Assembly: GCA_021734025.1 (NCBI GenBank)
Contig: JAIPJS010000001.1
Coordinates: 496,001-560,000 of the forward strand
DNA length: 64,000 nt
Source: Candidatus Neomarinimicrobiota bacterium
GTDB taxonomy: Bacteria > Fidelibacterota > JAANXI01
Reading direction: 5' to 3'
A model generated the notes under the pieces. It did no database searches and had not been told where the DNA came from. It worked only from the letters and a program-made list of their open reading frames with translations. Below, in pieces: positions 45,231 through 54,178 of this stretch (position 1 is its first letter; each line of letters begins with the position of its first letter). Made by a program: the position numbers and the translations under genes.

Positions 45231-45604
45231 GTAGTCATCGTGTACGACGAGTCGAAGAAGCCGTATTACGGGTGATTGGGGAAAAACTGATTACCGAAGT
45301 CCAGTTACCACAGATTGCCAGAGTGACTGTGACCGGCGTGGATATGTCTCCGGATCTCAAGAATGCCAAGGTTTATTTCAGCATCCTGGCTACCTCGGAT
45401 AAGGAAAAAAACCAGATTTTCCACTCCGTCATCCGGAAAAAGAAAGAGATTCGTTACATTATCGGACGTGAATTAGATTTACGGTTCGTTCCGGAGCTGC
45501 ATTTTGAATTGGACGAAACCGCTGAGCGCGTTGCACGCATTGAAGAACTGATTGACCAGATACACCAAGACGAGACCGAAGAAGAGACCGAATCGGACGG
45601 ATGA
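45227..45604 (+). CDS. rbfA: 30S ribosome-binding factor RbfA
   Basis: A 125-residue KH-like protein needed for 16S rRNA 5'-end maturation and cold adaptation. Recognisable segments are RRVEEAVLRVIGEKL, VTVTGVDMSPDLKNAKVYFSIL and RYIIGRELDLRFVPELHFELD; the end is acidic. It overlaps DUF503 by 4 bases at its start and truB by 4 bases at its end. Confidence 0.95.
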   Translation: MSSHRVRRVEEAVLRVIGEKLITEVQLPQIARVTVTGVDMSPDLKNAKVYFSILATSDKEKNQIFHSVIRKKKEIRYIIGRELDLRFVPELHFELDETAERVARIEELIDQIHQDETEEETESDG

Positions 45605-46266
45605 GCCCGGGAATAGTCCTGAATATTAATAAGCCAAAAGGTATTACGTCATTTTCAGTAGTTCGGCACGTCCGAAAAATTACCGATGAAAAAAAAGTGG
45701 GGCATGCCGGCACCCTTGATCCATTTGCAACAGGAGTATTACTGGTGTTGGTGGGCCGCGGCGCAACCAAACGGATGAAAGAATTTATGCGTCTCCGAAA
45801 GCAATACCGGGCAACCCTGCGTTTTGGCCTGATGACGGACACCCACGATATCGACGGAACGGTGGAGCAGGATAATGAGGTCAGGGTTTCTCCGAAAGAG
45901 GTACAGTCCCTGGCTCGGGACTTCACTGGGGAAATTGTGCAGGTACCGCCGATGTATTCCGCGAAAAAATTTGATGGAAAACCGTTATATAAATATGCCA
46001 GAGAAGGCAAATCGGTAAAGCGGGATCCGACCAGAGTGACAATTCATGATATTACAATTGGTCCCGTAGACGGTCGGGATGTCACCCTTGATATCGCATG
46101 TTCAAAGGGCACATACATCCGGGCGCTGGCCAGAGATATGGGGGCGCTGACGGGTACTGGCGTGGCTGTAACAAAATTAGAGTGCACCGCCGTTGGCGAC
46201 TATACGGTCGAGGCGGCTCTTCCATTGAATGAACTCGGGGAACGATGGAATTCCATAGTAGCATAA
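45601..46266 (+). CDS. truB: tRNA pseudouridine(55) synthase TruB
   Basis: A 221-residue enzyme that makes pseudouridine 55 in the tRNA T-loop. Motif GTLDPFATGVLLVLVG carries the catalytic Asp (about residue 40), and YRATLRFGLMTDTHDIDG, VPPMYSAKK and GTYIRALARDMG are the other family blocks. It is shorter than the roughly 310 residues of E. coli because the C-terminal PUA-like domain is missing, as in many compact FCB homologues. Start overlaps the rbfA stop (ATGA); its 3' end overlaps ribF by 22 bases. Confidence 0.95.
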   Translation: MSPGIVLNINKPKGITSFSVVRHVRKITDEKKVGHAGTLDPFATGVLLVLVGRGATKRMKEFMRLRKQYRATLRFGLMTDTHDIDGTVEQDNEVRVSPKEVQSLARDFTGEIVQVPPMYSAKKFDGKPLYKYAREGKSVKRDPTRVTIHDITIGPVDGRDVTLDIACSKGTYIRALARDMGALTGTGVAVTKLECTAVGDYTVEAALPLNELGERWNSIVA

Positions 46267-47231
46267 CGACACTACCATCTCTGGGAAATTGTGTGGTAAC
46301 GATCGGTAGTTTCGACGGAATGCATTATGGACATAAGCAGTTGATATTTCAGGTACAAGAGCGGTCGAAAGCGTTGCACGTCCCCTCTATTTTAATTACA
46401 TTCCAACCGCATCCGAAAGAGGTGCTGCTGCGGGATAAAGAAATCCCGGTGGAGCTGTTGACCACAACGGAAGAGAAAAAAGAGATACTGAATAACGAAT
46501 TCACAATTGATCATACAGTAATTTTACCGTTTACCCTTGAATTTTCCCAAGTGCGCGCGTTAGAATTCCTGGAGGACTATATTATTCAACCGTTCTCGCC
46601 ATCGGAAATGGTTGTCGGCTATGACCACTCCTTCGGTAAAGACCGTGAGGGCGATGCTAGTTTTCTCCGGGCACACGAATCGGAATACGGATATACGACC
46701 CATGTAGTTGAAGAGGTGCGGCTTTCCAACGATGTCACCGTCAGCAGTTCACGTATTCGTTCGTTGCTGCGGGACGGAAAAACGCTGGAGGCTGCGCATC
46801 ATTTGACCAGACCGTATCAGGTGACGGGGAACGTAGAGCACGGAGAACAGCGCGGCCAGGAAATCGGGTTTCCGACGGCAAATATCGCAATCTCCAATGA
46901 ACATAAACTACTCCCGGAAGATGGCGTTTATCTAGTCTATGTCACCGGGAACGATATTTCATCCTATGGGATGTGTAATATTGGATATCGGCCTACTTTT
47001 GATGAAAAGCAGCATACCTTGGAAGTACATCTGTTGGATGCTCCGACAGATTCTTTATATGGACGGACCCTGACGATTCACTTTTTCCATCGCCTTCGCC
47101 AGGAACAGGAATTTGAATCGGTTCAGGATCTGATTGATCAAATAGAACAAGACAAACAAAGGTCTCAGGCAATCATTACCAATGAAAATCCATGGGTACA
47201 ATTTCAGGAGGAAAAGATAACATGGCTTTGA
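46245..47231 (+). CDS. ribF: bifunctional riboflavin kinase/FAD synthetase
   Basis: A 328-residue enzyme that makes FMN and FAD. The N-terminal nucleotidyltransferase domain (about 10-185) has [16 protein letters not shown] and [12 protein letters not shown]. The C-terminal riboflavin kinase domain (about 190-310) has [20 protein letters not shown] and NIGYRPTF. Both halves look complete. It overlaps truB at its start and rpsO at its end (10 bases), so the ribosome-assembly genes, ribF and rpsO form one dense operon. Confidence 0.95.
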   Translation: MEFHSSITTLPSLGNCVVTIGSFDGMHYGHKQLIFQVQERSKALHVPSILITFQPHPKEVLLRDKEIPVELLTTTEEKKEILNNEFTIDHTVILPFTLEFSQVRALEFLEDYIIQPFSPSEMVVGYDHSFGKDREGDASFLRAHESEYGYTTHVVEEVRLSNDVTVSSSRIRSLLRDGKTLEAAHHLTRPYQVTGNVEHGEQRGQEIGFPTANIAISNEHKLLPEDGVYLVYVTGNDISSYGMCNIGYRPTFDEKQHTLEVHLLDAPTDSLYGRTLTIHFFHRLRQEQEFESVQDLIDQIEQDKQRSQAIITNENPWVQFQEEKITWL

Positions 47232-47491
47232 CTAAAGAAGAAAAGCAGGAAGTCCTGTCCGAATACGGAATTAGTGATAACGACACTGGTTCTTCCGAGG
47301 CACAGGTTGCTCTGCTGACAAAACGAATCGGAAAATTAACGCAGCACCTGCAGGCGAACTCGCAGGACCACTCCAGCAGACGCAGTCTGATGCAGATGGT
47401 TGGGAAACGCCGCCGGTTGCTGAACTATCTCATTAAACATGATATCGACAGGTATCGCAATCTAATTACGAATCTCGGTCTCCGGAAGTAG
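47222..47491 (+). CDS. rpsO: 30S ribosomal protein S15
   Basis: An 89-residue protein of exactly the usual S15 length. The blocks [38 protein letters not shown] and [12 protein letters not shown] are canonical. The ATG at 47222 sits behind AGGAGG and overlaps the end of ribF; a longer in-frame start at 47192 would fall inside ribF without a ribosome site. rpsO directly before pnp is the common bacterial order, 39 bases apart. Confidence 0.97.
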   Translation: MALTKEEKQEVLSEYGISDNDTGSSEAQVALLTKRIGKLTQHLQANSQDHSSRRSLMQMVGKRRRLLNYLIKHDIDRYRNLITNLGLRK

Positions 47492-47530
47492 TCCGGCCAG
47501 ATCAACAGGAGAGTAGTTGAAGGAGGAACA

Positions 47531-49618
47531 TTGAGTATATCACAGAAATCGATTGAATTGGCAGGACGCACACTCACTATAGAAACGGGCAAAATGGCTC
47601 GTCAGGCAGACGGGGCAGTAACTGTCACCTATGGTGACACCGTTATATTAGCCACCGCCGTCTCTGAGCACGAACCGACCGACTTCCCGTATTTTCCACT
47701 GATGGTGGATTACCGGGAAAAGGGATACGCCGCAGGAAAAGTACCCGGCGGATTCTTTAAACGAGAGGGGCGTCCAAGCGATCATGAAATTCTGAGCGCC
47801 CGGCTCACTGACCGGCCGATTCGACCGCTGTTTCCTGACGGGTACATGTACGACACGCAGGTGATGATTGCGGTTATTTCATCCGATCAGGAGAATTTGG
47901 CTGACGTCCTCGGGACAGTCGGTGCCTCAGCGGCGTTGACCGTCTCCGATATTCCGTTCGACGGCCCGATTGCTTCGGTGAGAGTCGGCCGCGTTGACGA
48001 CGAATTTAGGATTAATCCGCAGTTGGAAGATCTCGAAGAATCCGATGTTAATTTGATTGTTGCCGGAAATAAAGAGAGCATCATGATGGTGGAAGGCGAT
48101 GCCGCCGAAATTTCTGAAGACGAATTCATCGACGCGCTGAAAGCCGGCCACGAAGCAATTAAGCAGCTAATTCAGCTGCAAGAGGACCTGGCAGCCGAAC
48201 TCGGCGTTACCAAACGGGAGTTCGAAGTCGTCAAAATCGATGATGAGTTCCGCTCAAAAGTCGAAGACGCTGTTCCGCAGGAGAAGATCGTCGAAATCAA
48301 CTCCAACACGAATAAACAGGAACGTACGCAGTTACGCTCCGAGCTTAAGGAATCGGTCAAGGCGCAGCTCGAGGAAGAGTATCCGGATCAGATAGGTGAT
48401 GTCGGAGATATCATTGGAAATATGCTGAAAACCGATGTCCGGGAACGGATCCTGGAATCCAAGGTGCGCATCGACGGCCGGAAGCCGACGGATATCCGCG
48501 ACGTCTCCTGTGAGGTTGGCCTGCTCCCACGTTCTCACGGTTCCGCGTTGTTTACCAGAGGCGAAACGCAGAGTTTGACTGGTGTGACCCTCGGGACAAA
48601 GATGGACGAGCAGCAGATCGACGATCTGACGCAGGAATACTCGAAGAGTTTCATGCTGCACTACAATTTTCCGCCGTTCAGCGTAGGCGAAGTCAAACCG
48701 ATTCGAGGCGTGAGTCGTCGCGAGACCGGTCACGGGCATCTTGCCGAGCGGTCTTTCAAATCGGTTATTCCGAACGCCGAAGAATTTGCATACACCGTTC
48801 GTGTTGTCTCCGATATTCTGGAGTCCAACGGTTCCTCCTCGATGGCTACGGTTTGCGCGGGATCGCTGGCAATGATGGATGCCGGCGTGCCGATTAAGGC
48901 ACAGGTCAGCGGTATTGCCATGGGACTGGTGAAGGACGGCGATCGCTATACCGTGCTGAGTGATATTCTCGGCGAAGAGGACCACTACGGGGATATGGAC
49001 TTTAAAGTGGCCGGTACGGCAGACGGTATTACGGCGATTCAGATGGATCTCAAGATATCCGGGATTTCCTTTGAACTGATGCGTGAAGCCCTGGAGCAGG
49101 CAAAAGACGGACGGGGACATATTCGCGATATTATGGATAAGGCGATTGCTGAGCCGCGCTCGCAGACTTCCGAATATGCGCCGAAGATCGTCTCCTACAA
49201 GATTCCGCAGGATATGATTGGCCAGCTCATCGGCCCCGGCGGGAAGAACGTGAAGAAGATCCAGGAAGAAACCGGCGCTAACATCGAGATCGATGATGAC
49301 GGTACGGTATTTATTTCCGCCGAGTCCAGAGATGCTGGCGATACTGCCATGCAGATGGCGCAGCGCTATACGGCCAAGCCGGAAGAGGGCAAGGTCTACG
49401 ACGGCCTCGTGAAGCGGATTGAAAACTACGGCGCCTTCGTCGAAATTCTGCCCGGGAAAGAAGGACTGCTGCATATCAGCAACATCCAGGACAAACGGAC
49501 GGAAAACGTGACTGACATACTCTCGGTTGGCGATACTGTAAAGGTGAAACTCCTCAAAATCGATGACCGTGGCCGGTATGACCTCAGTCGCAAAGATGTA
49601 ACGGACGAGGAAAAGTAA
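47531..49618 (+). CDS. pnp: polyribonucleotide nucleotidyltransferase (PNPase)
   Basis: A 695-residue phosphorolytic 3'-5' exoribonuclease. First RNase PH domain (about 5-230, KVPGGFFKREGRPSDHEILSARL), helical linker, second RNase PH domain (about 310-545, with SSMATVCAGSLAMMDAG and the Asp-rich DGITAIQMDLK), KH domain (about 550-615, IGPGGKNVKKIQEETGANI) and S1 domain (about 620-690, GLVKRIENYGAFVEILPGKEGLLHIS). The start is TTG at 47531 right behind AGGAGGA; no ATG fits. A minus-strand reading frame of 380 codons opposite it is only an antisense shadow. Confidence 0.97.
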   Translation: MSISQKSIELAGRTLTIETGKMARQADGAVTVTYGDTVILATAVSEHEPTDFPYFPLMVDYREKGYAAGKVPGGFFKREGRPSDHEILSARLTDRPIRPLFPDGYMYDTQVMIAVISSDQENLADVLGTVGASAALTVSDIPFDGPIASVRVGRVDDEFRINPQLEDLEESDVNLIVAGNKESIMMVEGDAAEISEDEFIDALKAGHEAIKQLIQLQEDLAAELGVTKREFEVVKIDDEFRSKVEDAVPQEKIVEINSNTNKQERTQLRSELKESVKAQLEEEYPDQIGDVGDIIGNMLKTDVRERILESKVRIDGRKPTDIRDVSCEVGLLPRSHGSALFTRGETQSLTGVTLGTKMDEQQIDDLTQEYSKSFMLHYNFPPFSVGEVKPIRGVSRRETGHGHLAERSFKSVIPNAEEFAYTVRVVSDILESNGSSSMATVCAGSLAMMDAGVPIKAQVSGIAMGLVKDGDRYTVLSDILGEEDHYGDMDFKVAGTADGITAIQMDLKISGISFELMREALEQAKDGRGHIRDIMDKAIAEPRSQTSEYAPKIVSYKIPQDMIGQLIGPGGKNVKKIQEETGANIEIDDDGTVFISAESRDAGDTAMQMAQRYTAKPEEGKVYDGLVKRIENYGAFVEILPGKEGLLHISNIQDKRTENVTDILSVGDTVKVKLLKIDDRGRYDLSRKDVTDEEK

Positions 49619-49625
49619 CCGGCTG

Positions 49626-50879
49626 ATGCAACCTCACGGTTCCATCAACAAAACGGTTCTGGACAACGGCATCACGGTGGTGTCCGAGCACGTGGATTTT
49701 GTGCGATCGGCCGCCGTGGGGCTCTGGGTGGAGGCCGGTTCCCGGGATGAAACGCCGGAAAACAATGGCGTGGCGCATTTCATGGAGCATATGGTGTTCA
49801 AGGGGACGGAAAACCGATCCCCGTTTGAAATCGCCAACGCCATCGAAAACTTCGGCGGTCAAATTAACGCTTTCACCGGGAAAGAACTCACCTGTTTTTA
49901 CGCGCGTGTTCTGGATGACTACCTCCCGGATGCCATAGATGTCCTGAGCGATATCACGCTGCATCCACTTTTCCTGCCCAACGATATCGAACGGGAAAAG
50001 AGTGTAGTATTGGAAGAACTCTCCGACATCGAAGACACCCCCAGCGATTTGATTCATGAACTCTTTGTGGATCAGGTTTTTCCCAATCATCCACTGGGAT
50101 ATAACATCCTCGGTACCAGAGAATCCATACAGAACCTCTCTGCAGATAAAATTCGGGAATTTACGTCGCATTATTATCTGCCGGAGCGACTGGTGGTCTC
50201 GGTCGCCGGACATGTGAACCACGACGCATTGGTAAAACTCGTAGAAAATTCGCTGGGAAATATGGATTCGGATATTACTAATCCGCGCACGCTTACGCCG
50301 CCTCCGGCATCAAAAACAGGCGCCAGGTCGCATACGAACGGTCAGCAGCAATCCCATTTTGTAACCGGCGTACGCACATTTGCGTACGATGATGAACGCC
50401 GGTTTGCGCTGCTGGTGCTTAATACCATCCTGAGCGGCGGGATGAGCGGCCGGCTCTTCCAGAATATCCGCGAGCAGTACGGATTTGTCTATTCCATTTA
50501 CTCCTTCATGGACTTTTATCTGGACGACGGATATTTCGGCGTCTATGTCGGAACGGAGAAATCCCGGCTGGAATTCATGCAGGAAAAGGTAAGGGAAGAG
50601 CTGGAGTCTCTGGTTAATGAGCAGGTCTCCGATGCCGAACTGGGGAAGGTGAAAACCCAGGTAAAAGGCAGCATAGTGCTCTCACTGGAGAATATGTTTA
50701 ACCGGATGACCCGGATTGCCAAACAGGATATCTATTACAATGAGTTTCAATCCATGGATGAATTCATGGAACGAGTTGAGGCAGTCACTGTAGAAGATCT
50801 TCATAAATTAGCAGGCGAACTGTTCCGGCCGGACAGATTTATTACGAGCATACTCAAACCGTCCAATAACCACTCTTAA
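49626..50879 (+). CDS. M16-family zinc peptidase
   Basis: A 417-residue insulinase-type metallopeptidase. The inverted zinc motif HxxEH is at 51-55 (HFMEHMVFKG), with the further zinc-binding Glu in the EREKSVVLEEL helix (about 125-135). The C-terminal half is the non-catalytic M16 domain (SGGMSGRLFQNIREQYGFVYSI). Bacterial homologues next to rpsO-pnp (the YmxG/mlpA type) degrade peptides in the cytosol; no signal peptide is present here. It starts 7 bases after pnp. Confidence 0.93.
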   Translation: MQPHGSINKTVLDNGITVVSEHVDFVRSAAVGLWVEAGSRDETPENNGVAHFMEHMVFKGTENRSPFEIANAIENFGGQINAFTGKELTCFYARVLDDYLPDAIDVLSDITLHPLFLPNDIEREKSVVLEELSDIEDTPSDLIHELFVDQVFPNHPLGYNILGTRESIQNLSADKIREFTSHYYLPERLVVSVAGHVNHDALVKLVENSLGNMDSDITNPRTLTPPPASKTGARSHTNGQQQSHFVTGVRTFAYDDERRFALLVLNTILSGGMSGRLFQNIREQYGFVYSIYSFMDFYLDDGYFGVYVGTEKSRLEFMQEKVREELESLVNEQVSDAELGKVKTQVKGSIVLSLENMFNRMTRIAKQDIYYNEFQSMDEFMERVEAVTVEDLHKLAGELFRPDRFITSILKPSNNHS

Positions 50880-50894
50880 CAAAGGAGTCCCCCC

Positions 50895-52010
50895 ATGATT
50901 ATTGGCGTGCCCAGAGAAATTAAAAATAATGAGAACCGTGTCAGCGTGACGCCCATGGGCGTGGAGCAGTTAGAACGGCATGGGCATACCGTACTTATTG
51001 AAAGAAATGCCGGCGCACAGAGCGGCTTTTCCAATGAGATGTATGCCTCGTACGGGGCCGATATTCTGGATACGGCCGAAGAAGTATTTGAGAATGCGGA
51101 CATGATTGTGAAGGTGAAAGAGCCGCAGCCTGTCGAAATCGAAATGATCCGTCCGGATCAGATCGTCTTTACCTATTTTCACTTTGCCGCATCGGAAGAA
51201 TTAACGAAAGGCTTTATCGGATCCGACGCTATTGGTATCGCATATGAAACCGTAACTCTCCAGGACGGTTCACTGCCGCTGTTAGTGCCGATGAGTGAGG
51301 TCGCAGGGCGAATGGCCGTGCAGGAGGGAGCCAAGTACCTCGAACGCCGTATGGGCGGTAAGGGTGTGCTGCTTGGCGGCGTCCCTGGTGTGGAGCCGGC
51401 TGTGGTCACCATCATCGGCGGGGGAGTTGTCGGGACCAATGCAGCAAAAATTGCCTCAGGGCTTGGTGCGAAGGTGTACGTCCTCGATGTCGACTTAGAT
51501 CGTCTGCGTTATCTTGATGACGTGATGCCGAAGAACGTTTTTACCATGTATTCCAACCAGCATAATATTCGCAAGATGCTGGAATCGACGGATTTACTCG
51601 TGGGGGCAGTGTTAATTCCAGGCGCCAAAGCCCCGCGGCTGGTCACCAGAGATATGCTGGGTCTGATGGACAACGGTTCGGTCATCGTGGATGTAGCTGT
51701 TGATCAGGGCGGCTGTATCGAAACGGTCAAACCAACCACCCATGAAGATCCCATCTTTGAGGTTGACGGTGTTATCCATTATTGCGTGGCGAATATGCCC
51801 GGTGCCGTGCCGAATACTTCGACCATTGCACTGACAAACGCCACCGCTCCGTATGCACTGGAAATCGCCAACCGGGGCATCGATGACATACTCCGCAACG
51901 ATCCGGAATTACGCGGTGGTTTGAACGTATACAAGGGCAAGGTGACACACAAAGGTGTCGCCGAGGCGTTTGATTTGGAGTATGTGCCGGTGGATGAGGC
52001 GATAGGCTAA
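50895..52010 (+). CDS. ald: alanine dehydrogenase
   Basis: A 371-residue NAD-dependent enzyme that interconverts alanine and pyruvate plus ammonia. MIIGVPREIKNNENRVSVTPMGVEQL is the family opening; KVKEPQ, the NAD-binding GGGVVGTNAAKIASGLGAKVYVLDVD (about 175-200), VDQGGCIETVKPTTHEDP and HYCVANMPGAVPNTST are all intact. The ATG follows AAAGGAG. A hairpin with a T-run in its left arm follows 8 bases after the stop. Confidence 0.97.
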   Translation: MIIGVPREIKNNENRVSVTPMGVEQLERHGHTVLIERNAGAQSGFSNEMYASYGADILDTAEEVFENADMIVKVKEPQPVEIEMIRPDQIVFTYFHFAASEELTKGFIGSDAIGIAYETVTLQDGSLPLLVPMSEVAGRMAVQEGAKYLERRMGGKGVLLGGVPGVEPAVVTIIGGGVVGTNAAKIASGLGAKVYVLDVDLDRLRYLDDVMPKNVFTMYSNQHNIRKMLESTDLLVGAVLIPGAKAPRLVTRDMLGLMDNGSVIVDVAVDQGGCIETVKPTTHEDPIFEVDGVIHYCVANMPGAVPNTSTIALTNATAPYALEIANRGIDDILRNDPELRGGLNVYKGKVTHKGVAEAFDLEYVPVDEAIG

Positions 52011-52018
52011 AGTTTCGT

Positions 52019-52048
52019 TGCCCGTTTTTTCTTGATAAAAAACGGGCA
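52019..52048 (+). terminator. hairpin after alanine dehydrogenase
   Basis: A perfect 12-bp stem TGCCCGTTTTTT/AAAAAACGGGCA closes a 6-base loop. The T-run is inside the left arm and the sequence after the stem is A-rich, so on the plus strand it is an unusual terminator. It lies right after the last gene of the housekeeping block. Confidence 0.55.
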
Positions 52049-52213
52049 GAAAAAATCAATGAAACTCAGAACTCGCACTTTTTATCGATGGATGGTATTA
52101 TATATCCCGCCCCATAGCCCAATTTAAACTCATCAATTTTTGCTAGAGTGCTCAGACACTGAGTTTACTATAAATAGACACAAAGGATATCAGTGACAAT
52201 TTCTCATCGCTCT

Positions 52214-52382
52214 CATCGGCCTACAAGTCTATTTCGTCTCAATGCCCGGCGCATCGAAGAAATGCGGGAATCAGCTGTTTGACCGAAGGGAGTTCTGATT
52301 CCCGCCTGAGAAAGCCGATGGCAATGCAGAAATAGACTTGACAGCCAAGGCGTTTTGCTCCTTTTGCGCCTCTCAAAAGGAG
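52214..52382 (+). repeat. compound inverted-repeat element (three interlocking stems plus a hairpin)
   Basis: Four exact complementary pairs are visible. CAAGTCTATTTC (52224-52235) pairs with GAAATAGACTTG (52329-52340). GCGGGAATCAG (52264-52274) pairs with CTGATTCCCGC (52295-52305). CATCGGC (52214-52220) pairs with GCCGATG (52314-52320) and crosses the first stem, as in a pseudoknot. CTCCTTTTG pairs with CAAAAGGAG (52358-52382). The element resembles imperfect palindromic intergenic repeats, but I cannot place it in a named family. Confidence 0.55.
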
Positions 52383-52661
52383 GTAAAATAGATGAAGTTT
52401 GAATGAGGTTAACTATTAGAAAAATTTTGAAAACTCACCTCACCCCAAACCCTCTCCTCAAACAAGGAGAGTGGCTAAAGACCAAATACACAAATAAAAT
52501 TATCAGCTTCCCAATTAATTTTATACAGACTTCTGCCTCGTATTGAATCAGTCACTTTATAAAAAATATCAACCAGGTAGTCACAAAGTGTAGAGCATCA
52601 AAAATCAATAGAACAATGGTAGAAATAGTAAATTGACAAGCCGCTATTGTTTTGTTGTTTG

Positions 52662-52711
52662 TGGAAACTCAATGATCGATCCCGATGGGGCGGGAGAGTT
52701 CTGAGTTTCCA
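52662..52711 (+). repeat. dyad element related to the one at 52264-52305
   Basis: TGGAAACTCA (52662-52671) pairs exactly with TGAGTTTCCA (52702-52711). The loop ends GGGAGAGTTC directly before the right arm, like GGGAGTTC in the element at 52264-52305, so the two look like relatives with different stems. Confidence 0.45.
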
Positions 52712-52971
52712 GGCCTTTTTGCCTACTTTTAATCCAGCGGGAAATCCACAACTGTAAAGTTGTCGACGAGTGCCAATTCTTGTGAGTTTTGAAAAAATTC
52801 AAAAGCTAGAGGACAAATGAAATTTGAAACGGTAAGAACCATGGCTGTGAAGCCGTGGGAATCTATTGTCCAAGGATTCCATACAAGCGTGGCTGGACAA
52901 AAGTAGGTTTTTATCCCGCTACCCAGAGAACCATCCCGCTGTGGCAGGACTGGGTAAATGGTTTTTTGGGC

Positions 52972-53020
52972 GGGATTCCGTCAAGAGGCCGTCGAATGAC
53001 GCAGTTAAACCAGGAATCCC
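52972..53020 (+). repeat. dyad element (GGGATTCC/GGAATCCC)
   Basis: An exact 8-bp stem GGGATTCC (52972-52979) with GGAATCCC (53013-53020). Further short complementary pieces (TACCCAG at 52920 with CTGGGTA near 52950) lie just left. Probably a third, more decayed member of the same repeat set. Confidence 0.4.
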
Positions 53021-53194
53021 GGCGGGGGCTCCATAATAGGTTTTAGAAATTTTGCACAGATGTATAACGTCAGAGAAAAAATAAATTACAATGATTAAGG
53101 CAAAGAGAAAAAAATTTTCCTTGAATTGAAACTCCCTCAGACGTATTATATGAAGAATCAATTGAAGTAACACAATCAAACCCTGTATATATCA

Positions 53195-53560
53195 ATGGAT
53201 AAGAAACCAATTAAAAAGTTATACTACTCCATCGGTGAAGTCTCGGAGATGACGGAGTTGAAACCTTACGTCCTTCGGTACTGGGAAACCGAATTTCCGA
53301 TACTGAATCCATCCAAGAACAGGGCGGGAAACCGGGTCTACCGCGATCGGGATATTCAGTTGATTTTTCACATCAAAGATCTATTGTACGAGCAAAAATA
53401 TACCATTGAAGGCGCCCGCCAACAGCTGGAAAATTACAACCCGGATGAGCCGGAGCAGTCAAGTGAGAATGGATCAGGATCTGAATCAGCCGAACTCCAG
53501 AAGAACGTAGAGCAACTGAAACACGAACTGAAGGAAATTCTGGAGCTGCTGGACGAATAG
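53195..53560 (+). CDS. MerR-family transcriptional regulator (short)
   Basis: A 121-residue protein with a MerR-type winged helix at about 8-80 (LYYSIGEVSEMTELKPYVLRYWETEFPIL, NRAGNRVYRDRDIQLIFHIKDLLYE). After it come a Ser/Glu-rich linker and a C-terminal heptad helix (AELQKNVEQLKHELKEILELL) for dimerization. There is no effector-binding domain and no cysteine, so it does not look like a metal or drug sensor. Proteins of this size are common in FCB genomes with unknown targets. It stands alone, with gene-free DNA before it and a minus-strand tRNA after it. Confidence 0.85.
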   Translation: MDKKPIKKLYYSIGEVSEMTELKPYVLRYWETEFPILNPSKNRAGNRVYRDRDIQLIFHIKDLLYEQKYTIEGARQQLENYNPDEPEQSSENGSGSESAELQKNVEQLKHELKEILELLDE

Positions 53561-53673
53561 TCGTATTGCATCTCTGAAGAGAGACATATCATGAAAATCG
53601 CCTCTTCTTGAAGTAAAAGTAACCCCAAAAAAGTTCTTACATATACACATAAACACATTACTGTAAAAGTACA

Positions 53674-53704
53674 AAACCCTCAAAGCATTTCGCTTCAAGG
53701 GTTT
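53674..53704 (-). terminator. terminator of tRNA-Pro
   Basis: Read on the minus strand, AAACCCTTGAAGC pairs with GCTTTGAGGGTTT (13 bp with two G-U pairs) around a GAAAT loop, followed by TTGTACTTTTA. It starts 8 bases after the 3' end of the tRNA gene. Confidence 0.75.
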
Positions 53705-53711
53705 CCAGTAG

Positions 53712-53786
53712 TCGGAGCGACTGGATTTGAACCAGCGACCCCTACACCCCCAGTGTAGTGCGCTAACCGGGCTGCGCTACGCTCCG
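53712..53786 (-). tRNA. tRNA-Pro (anticodon GGG)
   Basis: On the minus strand the acceptor stem CGGAGCG/CGCTCCG, the D-arm GCGCAGCCCGGTTAGCGC, the anticodon stem CTACA/TGTAG with loop CTGGGGG (anticodon GGG) and the T-arm GCTGGTTCAAATCCAGT form a full cloverleaf. The 5' C1-G72 pair is the tRNA-Pro identity feature. CCA is not encoded. Confidence 0.94.
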
Positions 53787-54178
53787 AATTCACCTGCTAC
53801 ATCTCCGCATACGTCCTAATATTAGCAATAGTAAGATGAGATTTCCAGTGGTTTTATTATGCCATACCTATCACATTCAAAGGCAAATACAAACCAGCAC
53901 GAATGCTATGACTTTTCCGACAGCAGGGATTTGTTTTTATTCCTTGAAAACTGCACCGGATTTTAGTAGATATTTCCTACCCTAAACGATTCAGATTTCA
54001 CTGCTAATGCACTCTGATTGATTCTTGGGATACTTTCATGGAATAGAATTATTCCTTGTCCAATAAAATTGATTCATAATTGGATTGTTATTGTGCCTGG
54101 CTGAGTGACAAAGAAAGATGCTTTTACAGCAGCGATATCAATAGATGTCATACCTAACGCATAACCGGGGAGTGTTCA
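53787..54178 (+). other. 392-bp intergenic region
   Basis: AT-rich spacer between the tRNA-Pro gene and the Gfo/Idh gene. It should carry promoters for both directions, but no element is strong enough to assign. I see no gene or repeat. Confidence 0.5.

Larger units (their letters stand above)
52011..53194 (+). other. 1.2-kb gene-free region with dyad elements
   Basis: No convincing gene occurs here; the short open frames contain no recognisable motif. The region holds the ald hairpin, then three separate dyad elements (52214-52382, 52662-52711, 52972-53020) described below. Its composition and density of inverted repeats differ from every other spacer in the window and suggest mobile or relict repeat elements. 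Confidence 0.6.

Noticed and set aside
45601-46266. Truncated, broken truB
   Set aside because: It is short because the C-terminal domain is missing, but all catalytic blocks are intact and compact forms are common in related bacteria.
48332-49474. Long minus-strand open frame opposite pnp (380 codons)
   Set aside because: It lies fully inside the well-conserved pnp gene, has no family motif and follows from the codon bias of pnp on the other strand.
52855-53179. Short open frames in the 52-53 kb region as genes
   Set aside because: They overlap the dyad elements, lack ribosome sites and have low-complexity products with no motif.
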